A stretch of 64,000 nucleotides of DNA from Bradysia coprophila (GCF_014529535.1 NW_023503409.1:3782390-3846389); one strand, 5' to 3'; shown: positions 52,501-62,418, counted from the first letter of the stretch. The notes: generated by a model not told the origin, from the letters alone. Program-made: numbers and translations.

Positions 52501-53042
52501 ATCGAAGCCCTAATCACATTCTTGTTGGTATTTGTGGTGCATGGTGTGTGTGATGAACGCCGATCAGACATCAAGGGATCAGTTCCGTTAGCTGTGGGAT
52601 TATCAATTACTGCTGGACATTTAGCTGGTAAGTAATTCAATTTGTTAATTGATCATTTTTCTTAAATAATAATGCTGCTTGTGAATAGCCACAATATTTT
52701 AATAAAGTCTACCAATAGTCATTTCGATTCAATGCACACAAAGATCCATTTTTTTAATAAAAGTTTTCTTTTCTTCTTCAAGCAATCAATTTCACGGGTG
52801 CTAGCATGAATCCGGCTCGATCATTTGGACCAGCAGTTGTCATGGGAATGTGGAAAAATCATTGGGTACGTTCATATTTGGTTAACTGTTTCAATCTCTT
52901 ATCAATCAGTTTCTTTATTTATTCTATGGTGCAGATTTACTGGGTAGGACCGATTCTTGGTGGTGTTTTGGCTGGCATTTTTTATCGATTGATTTTCAAA
53001 GCTCGTAAAGGAGATGGAGAAGCCTCTTCTTACGATTTTTAA
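31575..53042 (+). CDS. Drip: aquaporin, Drip-like water channel with two giant introns
   Basis: Exons 31575-31599, 41558-41754, 52180-52323, 52420-52627, 52783-52865 and 52935-53042 join in phase to 254 residues. NPA boxes at residues 85-87 ([13 protein letters not shown]) and 201-203 plus Arg204 (GASMNPARS), with a helix-5 histidine in TAGH, predict a water-selective pore. The N terminus ([15 protein letters not shown]) and C-terminal SSYDF match insect Drip. Introns 1 and 2 are about 10.0 and 10.4 kb and the other three are 155 bp or less. The 25-nt first coding exon (MTTETKDE) rests on a good donor (GTGAGT), correct phase and N-terminal similarity. A probable 5' UTR acceptor ends at 31452. 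Intron 1 contains a complete GH16-like gene on the same strand. The splice sites before AIGHVSG and after NHW are at the same codons as in the minus-strand paralogue. Confidence 0.92.
33402..34252 (+). CDS. secreted GH16-like glycoside hydrolase, nested in aquaporin intron 1
   Basis: Exons 33402-33447, 33504-33584 and 33645-34252 join in phase to 244 residues. The introns are 56 and 60 bp with GT...AG. Residues 1-22 form a signal peptide ([15 protein letters not shown]...LA). The rest resembles the concanavalin-A-like GH16 fold. [20 protein letters not shown] is typical of the first strands. EIDIE (E118, D120, E122) is the ExDxE catalytic motif, followed by AKWG. The C-terminal [20 protein letters not shown] matches the last strands. 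Cysteines are few. GH16 enzymes cleave beta-1,3/1,4-glucans or galactans; here the substrate is unknown. This subtype is common in bacteria and unlike the insect GNBP/beta-1,3-glucanase family, so horizontal origin is likely (inference). An AATAAA lies 56 bases after the stop. The alternative start at 33408 is equally possible. Confidence 0.82.
34308..34313 (+). promoter_or_regulatory. poly(A) signal of the GH16-like gene
   Basis: AATAAA 56 bases after the GH16-like stop codon. It supports an independent transcript terminating inside the aquaporin intron. Confidence 0.6.
38300..38455 (+). repeat. dispersed GAAGTA-family repeat, copy B
   Basis: It shares landmarks with the copy at 17777-17937: GACGATAAAAATAATG, AGAAGTAAAAGATTT, GAAGAAACAGATT, ATATGCTTCCCGTCTGTA. 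It is degenerate but in the same order and orientation. Confidence 0.5.
38930..39045 (+). repeat. dispersed GAAGTA-family repeat, copy C
   Basis: AAATAGAAGATTTGATATCAA is followed by AATGAAGTAATAGATCAGATT and then GATGCTGATATACTGGGTGTCTGTGAACG. The order is the same as in the other copies. Confidence 0.5.
41823..41921. repeat. 99-bp palindromic element next to aquaporin exon 2
   Basis: ATTTGTAGTCAACTGCAC mirrors GTGCGTTGACTACAAAT at the ends. GTGCACAAATT and similar inner pieces pair imperfectly. It lies 68 bp after the end of exon 2. The exon's open frame runs on past the donor through this element, which explains the longer-looking frame. Confidence 0.6.
42838..42856. repeat. (AT)n microsatellite
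   Basis: About nine to ten uninterrupted AT units inside aquaporin intron 2. Confidence 0.8.
45275..45408. repeat. short inverted-repeat element
   Basis: GGTCAGAAATGATGTCACGC near the left end mirrors GCATGACGTCATTTGTGACC at the right end. The element is about 134 bp with no coding capacity. Confidence 0.5.
51368..51530 (+). repeat. dispersed GAAGTA-family repeat, copy D
   Basis: The best match to copy A (17777-17937). It has CGACAAAAATAATGACAAG, AAAATGCATATTA, TTGAAGTACGAGATTTGAAA, ATTAAAAATAC and TAATCGATGGAATTAATAG in the same order and at nearly the same spacing. Confidence 0.6.
51958..52091. repeat. MITE with CAACGC ends, copy 2
   Basis: TCAACGCTCTTCAAGC at the left and GCTTGAAGTGCGTTGA at the right, 134 bp. 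The ends match the copy at 21776-21921, while the interiors differ. It lies about 90 bp before aquaporin exon 3. Confidence 0.65.
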
Positions 53043-53373
53043 ATTTATTTTTAAGATCTTACTTTTACGTGCATATCTCAAAAAAATTTTTTTTTTCAAA
53101 AATGAAAAGCAATTGTTGTTCACCACTCTAGAAACACTTGTGTAAGCAACTAACGAAAAATTATTACACAGAAAATTTTTGTCATTCGCTTCTATATACG
53201 TGCTGTTTAATTGTTACTCAATGCAAAACCAAATAATTGTTTAATTTTACTTTATTATAAAGACGCACCGGAAGAAAAGTAAATTTGAAAAGAGAGCGAC
53301 GAATAAAAATCGTAAACACACATTTACGAAAATTTACATGATAATATTGTACATAAATATAAATTCTATGTTT

Positions 53374-53379
53374 AATAAA
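53374..53379 (+). promoter_or_regulatory. poly(A) signal of the Drip-like gene
   Basis: AATAAA about 330 bases downstream of the aquaporin stop codon. It is the clearest poly(A) signal in the 3' flank. Confidence 0.5.
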
Positions 53380-54428
53380 GTTATTATTTCTTAGAATTAG
53401 ATCGATTTCTTATTGAATATGATCCCGATTAATATTCTTCACTGCAGTGATTCTGAGGAATTTCGTCCACGAGATGAAACTTCTCCAAATAAACTGAAGC
53501 TAAGGTCGTTAACGGTTATTTAAATAAATAAACTTGGCGTTCTACTTTCGGTCTTATGGTCTAAAAGAATGCCGTAGTAACTGGTGTAGTTTCTAGGTAT
53601 AGAAGTTAGAGGTTTTGAGACACTTCTTTTAGAACACATACAAAAACCATTAATCCCCAATATTGGTTGGCAATCGAAGAAAAAAAATCCGTAATGTGCT
53701 TAACATTTCAGTAATGAAGTTTGGGCTACATCCCATGAAATTACCTAAAATCTACCATCCACAAAAGAAGTACAAGATTTCGTATCAAACACTAGGAGAT
53801 ACTTAAAATAAATGAAGTAATAGATTCAATGGTTAAAATAACGATGCAATTGTAGGATGAACGCGGTGAAGGAATTTGATATTTCGTATCCAGATCTTAC
53901 TCATTGTGATACGAAATATCAAATTATTTCCCGAGTGTGGTAAAACGTGTTCCTTTACGAAGGAGGGAAAGACTTTTCCCTAGGGACGGAAAGTCCATTT
54001 TCCCTCCCTAGTAAATGAAAACGTAGATTTCTGAATTTATACCCCAAAATTTATCAAAATTGCGAATAGATAATGTACTCAGGAGCATAATAACAAAATA
54101 ACAAAATGGGAGATAATGTAACGGGAAGGTAGAAAACTTCCGAAAATAATCGGTATTTTTCACACATATTTGTTGCTTCAAAACTGAAAAAATTAAAATT
54201 TTATCTCTTTGATTTTCAAACGACGGGTCAGCCCGAACGCGCTATTTCGATTCATAAATAAATGTGAAAGAAACAATACGATCGAAGTCGTTGCTTGGGA
54301 GATAATGTAACGGTTTAAGGGCTAGGTTACCCCTAATTTGTTATTTATATTGCCAAGGAGTTATCGATTAAATTTTTCACCAAAGTAAACGAGAATATTT
54401 TGTCATCTTTCTTTGAAACACGGAAAAA
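53380..54428. other. intergenic region with hairpins
   Basis: It contains a GAAGTA-family fragment (53755-53850). A perfect 19-bp inverted repeat (ATTTGATATTTCGTATC...GATACGAAATATCAAAT) at about 53875-53933 is followed by a second imperfect palindrome at about 53950-54020 (GGAGGGAAA...TTTCCCTCC). The remainder is the 5' flank of the coiled-coil gene. Confidence 0.5.
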
Positions 54429-55622
54429 ATGCCTCGTAGAAAACCTACAGAAAAATTGGGCACCTACGGTCAGTTCGATTTAAATCCCGAACGTGCCGTA
54501 GAGCGCTTCGTTGAATCAAAATTGCAAAACAAGTTTTACATGTGAGTGATCTGCCAATACCTTTTGTTAGCAAATAATATTTCTGAATTCGTATTCAATC
54601 CAGCAAACCACCTTATTGGGACATACCACGCGAAGGACTCGAATTATATGCAATTCAAAATGAACGCGACCATGGTGAAATGTCCAAGCTGCAGGACAAT
54701 CTGCGTAAGCAAGCCCAATCGGACGCTCGTGCCAATGAGGAACGAATTGCGGCAGTGTACAAAATCAAAAATGAACTTCGCGAACAATTCATTTCGGTGA
54801 ATGATTTTATTCGCGAATGTGAACGGAAGAAAAGCGAAGCCGACGAAAAACTTGCGCTTGAGACGAAAATCTGTGATGAAAAGAAGACGGAAATCCAGAA
54901 AATTAGGAAGGATTTGGTTGAGTTATCTGAATTCAAAGATAGACTGGAAAAATCGGTAGACGAGCTTAAACACTACAAGACTGTGTTTGAAGAGGTTGTA
55001 GCAGAATCTGAGTACTTTGGCAACTTGCAGGAACTAATCGATCGATGCGATGCGCTAAGTATATATACAGAAACAATTGTAAAATCATCCCATGTGACGG
55101 TAATATAAATTGTCCTGTACAGTGATCACACAAGTGGAGGTAACAGAAATGGAAGAAAAAAAGAAACAAGAAATCGAAGTCATGAGAAAGAAAATTGTCG
55201 ATGCGACAAACGATGCTTCCCTAATCATAATGGGATTAAATAAGGAACTTTCCGATCTAGAGGTAAATTCAAACATTTGTCCAGTGAATTTCGGTTGCCA
55301 GTCTTGATTTCTCTAGCAATCTTACAATGCGAGTCAAACCGAAAGCTTCAAGTGGAGCAAAGTGTTGGCCGTCTCAAAGGATTGCATCAAAGATAAGGAG
55401 AGCACCACAACTCAACTGCTGGATCAAATTCAACAGCTGTACGCATTATTTTGTAAAAGGAGTGGCATTCCGATTGCGTTTGAACGTCAACAAGTCGAAA
55501 ACCAATTGGATTATATCAAAGACGAAATGAAATATCTTCAGGATGTGATCAAATGTGCTGCAGACATTAGTGAAAATGAGGACAAATCGATTATAGCACA
55601 GAATGGATCCAGTAAAAAATAA
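54429..55622 (+). CDS. DUF4200 coiled-coil protein, CCDC42/CFAP73-like
   Basis: Exons 54429-54541, 54604-55058, 55123-55262 and 55317-55622 join in phase to 337 residues, with introns of 62, 64 and 54 bp. Most of the protein is heptad-rich and highly charged (Glu/Lys). The block from FISVNDFIRECERKKSEADE through LKHYKTVFEEVVAES resembles the DUF4200 domain of CCDC42/CFAP73. So does the C-terminal part (FKWSKVLAVSKDCI, QLLDQIQQLYALF, QLDYIKDEMKYL). Members of this family sit in the axoneme or basal body and are needed for motile cilia or sperm flagella (family knowledge). In insects such genes are normally testis-expressed; this is inference. No signal peptide or membrane segment. Which paralogue (CCDC42 or CFAP73) cannot be decided. 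Confidence 0.82.
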
Positions 55623-55623
55623 A
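55618..55623 (+). promoter_or_regulatory. AATAAA overlapping the stop codon
   Basis: The hexamer AATAAA overlaps the TAA stop of the coiled-coil gene (55620-55622). It may be used as a poly(A) signal, which would leave a very short 3' UTR, or it may be coincidental. Confidence 0.25.
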
Positions 55624-56032
55624 TGACCCACTGGAATATGTCGGCCCTGATGTTTAACACTGAATTTTGTACTTCTTTGGTTTTAGTATACGTCGTGCCA
55701 TAAAGGGGTACCTTAGATAGAGATTATCACTCACTGTTGACATCGTTTTGCACATGCCAGAGAAATCATCCAGCATTATTACGGACACTCACACTCACTC
55801 TACTATCACAAATCAGAGGAATGGGAAAATCAACCATTCTTCGTGCAACCAGTAGGACATTTCGATAACAATTCAAAGGAAAAATTTGACGATTCGGAAC
55901 AGTATATCATTACATAAAATGAAGAAAACGTTCGGTTCCTTACCTGCTTACCGTTCCTTATACTTGCATCTGCACGACAAACACCATACGGACTGACAAG
56001 AAACGCATGCCAATGAATTCAAAAATTTTCGC
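55624..56032. other. convergent spacer, nothing seen
   Basis: Sequence between the coiled-coil gene (+) and the MTAP gene (-), which converge. No further gene or element recognised. Confidence 0.4.
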
Positions 56033-56038
56033 TTTATT
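56033..56038 (-). promoter_or_regulatory. poly(A) signal of the MTAP gene
   Basis: AATAAA on the minus strand, 34 bases past the MTAP stop codon. Confidence 0.6.
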
Positions 56039-56071
56039 TAAATTCCATTTCGTGTCCTACACAGAATCAGA

Positions 56072-57425
56072 TCATTCATTGTGTGGCACCATCACTGAAT
56101 CGTTAACAGTTTTTTGCAATTGATTGATAGTTTCCGTCCAATCTTGCTGCGCAATGTTTGCCACACCGGCCATGAATATTTGTAAAACTTTTTGCACGTG
56201 ATTTTTGCTGGTAGCCATCACTTCTTCAACACTAACATTTTCCGTGCACGGACGCCAGCAATCGTAATCGGTGGCGAGAGCAACCACAGCATAGCATAAG
56301 CCTGCCTCTTTAGCCAATACAACTTCCGGACACGTTGTCATATTTATAACATCACAGCCCCATTGCTTGAACATCAAACTTTCCGATTTACTACTGAACC
56401 GGGGACCTTCAATAGTGACTACCGTGCCTTTATCATGCACTGGAATGCCTAATTCAACGAATTAAATTGATTGAATTAGACGACAGATTCTCTAGTTGAA
56501 TGGAAAGTGAATGAAACATTTACCTAGTTGCATGGCAGTGTGAATTATCATATCTCTGGTTCGGGTACAAAATGCGGGTTCCATCGGGATATGACACACA
56601 CCAACAGGGCTCTTTTCCTTTCCATCGTAAAATGTTTGGTTTCTCTTTGTCGTTCGATCGACAAATGAATCGATGATAACAATGTCACCGGGCTTTATAT
56701 CCTCCTGTAACGAGCCACACAACGTTGATGCTAGAATGTGAGTGCAGCCGATGTTCTTCAGTGCCCATAAATTAGCTCGATAGTTTACGTTTGTCGGCAT
56801 GATGCTGTGACCTGCAAATAATTTATTGTTTTTTGATAGGAAGGGAACGCTAGGACACGGATTGTAGACAAGCAGTAATGTCAGTCGGAATTTTTAAATT
56901 AACATTCTAAGCTGTACGAAGCGATAACACCCGGTCGCTAAAAAATTTAAGAAAACGAAATCCGATTTGATAACTGAAGTCTACTGTAACTTTTGGACAC
57001 TAAAAAAACTTGCGACACTATGTAGACGATGTGCAGTGTTATCGCCCTAATTAGATGTGAGTTAAGGTCAAATGTCTTGGCGCTCAATGAAATTAAAAAC
57101 ACGTAAATGACACTTACGTCTTCCATGTCTTGCTAATAAAACGCAATCAACGCCATTGATCTTTCCTTCTATCAATACATCAGAAGTCGAACCGTACGGG
57201 GTCTCTCTGCGATTAAGGAAAATACAAGCACATTAACAATCAGTCGGTAAATTAACCTCAAAACGTCTAACCGATAGATTTCCTTTCGACCATCCAATAT
57301 CTGAACATCGTCCAATGCACTCCCGCCAATAATCCCGATCTGCAATTGAATTGAAATTCCGTTTTTGTTTATCATGCGGTGATTTAGTGGATGGTTGAAC
57401 TTACTTTTACTTTTGTGACAGACAT
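56072..57425 (-). CDS. Mtap: S-methyl-5'-thioadenosine phosphorylase
   Basis: Exons 57405-57425, 57257-57339, 57118-57206, 56524-56811 and 56072-56448 give 285 residues, close to the family's 280-290. The enzyme splits methylthioadenosine with phosphate into adenine and methylthioribose-1-phosphate, in the methionine salvage pathway of the cytosol. Family motifs are complete: [11 protein letters not shown] (phosphate loop), [76 protein letters not shown] and ATDYDCW. The exon 2/3 border is the one weak point. Using GAG|GTTAAT and CGCAG|AGAG gives RLDVLRETPYG, about three residues more than relatives. A donor at GAC|GTTTTG with an acceptor before ACC would give RLDTPYG. Both keep the frame. 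Confidence 0.94.
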
Positions 57426-58272
57426 TTCTTCCGATTAGAATGAAAATCCAATTGAGTTGATTTTTATTGATCTATGACAATCTGGATACTGATAACCACA
57501 CACACTTATACATTTGCCCCCAAGTGACATTGCATTAAACGAGTTGTTCTGACAATAAGATTGATTGAATGTACTAAAACCACAGTATATGTACAGTTGT
57601 GTGTAACCATCTACTACAATTCATGTTGTACTTGGATTCTTTAGATATTGTATAAATCTAACAATTCTGTCCCGAGTAACGAAAAGTACTACATACTACT
57701 ACTCACGCATGTGAGGTATCATTAGAAAGATGAGACAGAACGCTGCATGAGCAGACGTTTTTTTTTTAAATCGAAAGTTATTTTAGCAAAGCTAAAACAC
57801 CCTCCAAAGTTCCACTGTTTCAGTAAAAAATCTTCTTCTTTTTTCAAAATGATGTTGCTCACTGTAGATGGCATCATAACCCGAACATAACTTCTGCTAT
57901 CCAATGATACCATGATCTATCATTTGCCTCGTCACCCGTGGATAAAAAACCGGTAATAAAGGTGCAATTTTCAGATTTCGGTCACCTTCCACTGACGACA
58001 CAGCGTCTGGAAAAAAATGTTGACTGGGGTTTTAGATTCTAGGATTCAATTCCTGTGTAGGCACATAAAGATGATTCCACTAAAAAATCGCTCCGATTTC
58101 GGTAGGCTGCTTTTCAAAAGAATCCATCACAAGGCTCTGGATGAACAGAGAGTTGATAATAGATGGCGTCCCGGCCGCCTGAAGCAACGCCATCTGTTAT
58201 CATTCGTCTGAGAAACATATAGAAAATTCGTCGCCGCCGCCTCTTCTGTCTTAATAATATTATGATTGCACA
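57426..58272. other. 5' flank of MTAP, no gene seen
   Basis: AT-rich intergenic sequence. Short frames at 57722-57913 and 58017-58211 have no recognisable similarity. Confidence 0.4.
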
Positions 58273-58478
58273 ATAGGTTTGTTCCAAGTAACTGTAAACA
58301 CAAACTTTGACAACCCGAACAACGACAATTTCATCCACAGCACCGTCGCTTACGTGATATTTCATACAAATTGAGCAACGTCGCCTACGCGATTTACACA
58401 GAAATATTATTGAGGTTATGTTTCTGTGGATGAAATTTGACAATTCATATGGCCTTGGAACCCTTGGAACAAACCTAT
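58273..58478. repeat. MITE copy 3 (ATAGGTYTGTTCCAAG family)
   Basis: ATAGGTTTGTTCCAAG at the left and CTTGGAACAAACCTAT at the right, 206 bp. Subterminal AGGTTATGTTTCTGTGGATG matches AGGTTATGTCGTCTGTGGATG of copy 1 at 7628-7876. A 122-codon minus-strand frame (58114-58482) runs through it and is not a gene. Confidence 0.75.
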
Positions 58479-58496
58479 ACAACCATTAATTATTTG

Positions 58497-59502
58497 TTTA
58501 AATTGAACTAAGATGGAATAGTTCGATGTTAAATTGACCTAAATTTAAAATTTGAGAACCCGATGTTGTGGGAATGTTAAATTAATCTTAAGGCCACAAA
58601 TAAGAAATGTTTTCAATGTCGAAAGCCTTGCCATATTTAATGGCTACTAAAAACTTTGAATTGAAAGCGAATTTATCGCAAGAGTAGAAAATAAGCAGAA
58701 AAAACTTTATCAAAAAACACGAAAAATTGAATAAATTTGCCCCACAATTTACACTTTGCTCTATTTCACGCACTTCAACATTTTAAATAATAACAATACA
58801 GCTGATTTCTTTGTTATACAACTCATCAGTGCACCTTTATCATCGATAATCATGTGCATATCAGCTGCCGTACTGTTTAAGACTGAACACAGATCTAAAC
58901 ATGTACGACCACTCTTCGCAAAAAAGTGCCGTAGAAACAGAACAAAGCGCGTCCATGTAGGCAAACTCATTCTAGACGTTTCGAAACTATTTTCAATATT
59001 TTTGATCGCAAACCAATGCCGATTTTGGCAAAAAATCTTTAAATTGAACTAAGATGGAATAGTTCGATGTTAAATTGACCTAAATTTAAAATTTGAGAAC
59101 CCGATGTTGTGGGAATGTTAAATTAATCTTAAGGCCACAAATGGTCGTACATGTTTAGATCTGTGTTCAGTCTTAAACAGTACGGCAGCTGATATGCACA
59201 TGATTATCGATGATAAAGGTGCACTGATGAGTTGTATAACAACGAAATCAGCTGTATTGTTATTATTTAAAATGTTGAAGTGCGTGAAATAGAGCAAAGT
59301 GTAAATTGTGGGGCAAATTTATTCAATTTTTCGTGTTTTTTGATAAAGTTTTTTCTGCTTATTTTCTACTCTTGCGATAAATTCGCTTTCAATTCAAAGT
59401 TTTTAGTAGCCATTAAATATGGCAAGGCTTTCGACATTGAAAACATTTCTTATTTGTGGCCTTAAGATTAATTTAACATTCCCACAACATCGGGTTCTCA
59501 AA
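58497..59502. repeat. 1-kb near-perfect palindrome flanked by an 11-bp direct repeat
   Basis: The inverted arms 58549-58911 and 59142-59504 are 363 bp each and differ at about one base by eye. The spacer (58912-59141) ends with a direct copy (59039-59142) of the left-hand segment 58498-58601. TTAATTATTTG occurs on both sides (58486-58496 and 59503-59513). Each arm carries the same 61-codon open frame in opposite orientation (58588-58773 on minus, 59280-59465 on plus). These are consequences of the repeat, not genes. Mobile element, inverted duplication by template switching, or assembly artefact all remain open. Confidence 0.8.
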
Positions 59503-59513
59503 TTAATTATTTG

Positions 59514-59777
59514 CTTAGGGCGCTTAGGGTGTATGTACTACCATCATACACAATCTACTACTGTCGTTGATAGTTTTGTACATAAATAAAATCCAATGTC
59601 AAATAACGTCAATCATCATTAGAAAATTGCCTTTATCGCATAAATCTGACTACGAATGCTAAAAAAAATAGAAAATCAAAACAAGTCGTTCTCTTCATTC
59701 TTTACAAACAATTTATACAAAAATAGGACAGCAAAGCCAACAATTGGAGGAATATTGAACGTTCAGTTCACAAAGCC
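59514..59777. other. 5' flank of ATF6
   Basis: A 264-bp spacer between the palindrome and the ATF6 start. It probably contains the ATF6 promoter and 5' UTR. No clear motif seen. Confidence 0.3.
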
Positions 59778-62418
59778 ATGGATATTTGTGGTAATAATAG
59801 TGTTGCTCTGTTTGCTTTGTGTCGTCTCGTTTATTTACGCCGCGTTGTTTTTGTTCCAAAAACTCGTTTTTCTTGGTTTTCTCAATGATATATGTGCGTT
59901 GAATGCAACATTCATTCGTATTGTAAATATTTATATTTTTAGACGACGATTTCCTGCCGCATTTTAATGACGACATTGACGACAAAGTGTTGAGTGGACA
60001 ATATGACTACACCCACAATTTCTTGCCGTCATCCATTAAACTGGAAAACAATATTTTCGACAATGATGACTGCCTATTGCCTACACTTGGTCCACCTGAA
60101 GACCTTTTCGACAATACATTCGGGCCCGTGCACATTAATCCCGACGACTTTTTCACCGATATGTACAAGAGCGATATAGAAATTAAAAGTGAATCGAGCA
60201 GCTCAACACATCGTGACACGCCCTCCCCATCGATCAGTTCTGGATCGTCAGATCTGAGCGAATTTCGCATTGATATGCCGAACACTATCGATACACCACC
60301 TATTTCACCGGAATCGTTTCAAAATCACACGCAGCCAGTTACAAATCGCAACATAAACATATTGCAAGGAACGTTGATACCGATAACGACCGGTATGCTC
60401 ACACAAACGTCCACAACCTATTCGAATTTGAAGAGAGTGAAGATACAACCGAAACCGATTTCGATTGGGAAAGATGGCAGGAAAACGCATGCCAGAACCA
60501 TTGTCCTATCGGCGAATGATTATAAGGCATTCATGCAAAAGCAGAAAACCGAACCGGACATCAAATCGATAATCATCAAAACAACACCATTAACAACAGC
60601 ATCGGCTAGCGAAAAGATTTCATCACAGATGCTTGTACAACCGCAATTCCCAGAAATGAAGCCACGCAACGTTGGTGTCTTGAATACACTTGTAAAGCAC
60701 GAGCTAAATGAGAAAATTTTGAAAAAGCAGCAGCGAATGATCAAGAATCGTGAATCGGCCTGTTTGTCTCGCAAAAAGAAAAAGGAATACGTGACATCGT
60801 TGGAGAGCCAAATTTCAACTTTATCGAAGGAGAATCAAAAGCTTAAAACGGTGTGTACAGTCTGTTCACATACCTTACATATGCTAAGTCTATACTGAGC
60901 CAATGCAATGTATTTCCAGGAAAACAACTTCTTAAAAAGTCGATTGTCACAATTGGATAGCATGGTGTGCAAGTGTCGCAATTTGACTGCAGTCAAAAAT
61001 GTTTTTGGACCTGCGAATAAGAAAAATGCGGTTTTCATGTTGGCTTTCGTTTTCATGTTTGCGGTCAATTTCGGTCCACTTGGGTAAGTTGCTTTCAAGG
61101 TTCATTTAAGAATTGCGAATTAGAAATGTTAGTTTAAGAAGATGGATACGAGCAGGGAATTTCTTCAATTTACGAGACTTGTTTTGGATTGTTCCCGGTT
61201 CAGCTTGAACGGTTTTAGCAACCTAAAGTTGACACCATTAATATTCCAACGCCTTTCACGATAGCCACTCGAACTAACGCAAATGCAGTTTTTATTTTAC
61301 ACCGTTACGCGTCCTATTTAATCTTCTCAGTGAAACATTTGCTTATTCCTCGGATTGAGATTTTCGTCGTATCATATCTCGTAAAAACATGCGATTCGAC
61401 AATCACTCCTCTGTTCCATTCATTCATTATTATTATCAAATTTCATTGCAGAAAACTTCTATCCCCAAGTATTTCCAACATAAACGACGGCAACATAAAC
61501 GATGGCGGGTCCTACAATCATCACAGTCGAAATTTGCTCTGGGTGGACGATAATCTTGCCAATAATGTGACCATAATGTTCAACGATAGCTCAATAACAA
61601 TGGACTCAGACGCTAAGCCCGCTACTGTTTACCCAACCTGTCCCATCAATATTAATCAAACCGAAAGTATTCGACTAGCTAGTGAACTTCGTCGCTGGAT
61701 CGGCGATTTTCCCCTGTATCACAACAACAGCAAAGTCTTGCCAAACGACAACTTTAATTTGGACTCGATTTCGGATTATTTCCTACCCGATTCGACGATA
61801 ACATCACTTCTGACACAAATGAAAAATGCGAAAAATTATTTTAAGAAAAAAACGCGACGTCGTAAGACCGATCCCATTGGAAATGGGGAAAGTGTTTCGA
61901 AGAAGGGCATCGAACCGTTTAAAAGTAAAATTCAAGTCTACAATACGGAGTACAAACATGGAAAATACGCAGAATTTTTTGAAGAAATCGGAAGACAGGA
62001 CGACACATTTTATGTGGTTTCGTTTACCGGTGATCATTTACTCTTGCCGGCTCTGGCACATAATAAAACATTTAGACCAAAAATGTCTTTAATGCTGCCA
62101 TCGGTCAATATCAACGGAACCGTGTCGTCTGATCACGTAACACTGATGCAAATCGACTGTGAAGTGATCAATACATCGTTGATTCGCATCAAAGAGAGTC
62201 TTATACCGACACATTTGCGTGGTAAACCGGAATCGAATGTTACGTGTTCGGATAGTGGACGGAATGTAACCGATTTACCGGATTTGAAATACAATTCCAA
62301 TGAATTCAAGCAAAACGACCTAAAGTCTGTGGAAAGTGCACGGTCATTTCTATTTCCGCAGAAACCGTATTTTACAAATAATTCGAGTGATCGCCGCAGC
62401 CAGGGCGACAAAAAGTGA
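59778..62418 (+). CDS. Atf6: ATF6, membrane-bound ER-stress bZIP transcription factor
   Basis: Exons 59778-59790, 59943-60850, 60920-61083 and 61452-62418 join in phase to 683 residues (human ATF6 is about 670). The acidic/serine-rich N-terminal part is the activation region. The basic region [20 protein letters not shown] (about 267-286) and leucine zipper follow. One membrane segment at about 344-362 ends NFGPLG, like the site-2 protease region of ATF6. RNLL at 388-391 is a good site-1 protease motif. The lumenal domain is conserved ([53 protein letters not shown]). Under ER stress the protein moves to the Golgi and is cut by S1P and S2P, and the bZIP part enters the nucleus (family knowledge). 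The 13-nt first exon (MDIC) is inferred from phase, donor GTAATA and start context, and is the least certain part. Confidence 0.93.

Noticed and set aside
58114-58482. 122-codon minus-strand frame
   Set aside because: It runs through MITE copy 3, and part of it (VDEIVVVRV...YSYLEQTY) also appears in MITE copy 1, so it is element sequence.
58588-59465. Identical 61-codon frames in opposite orientation
   Set aside because: They are the same bases seen in the two arms of the palindrome, not a duplicated gene.
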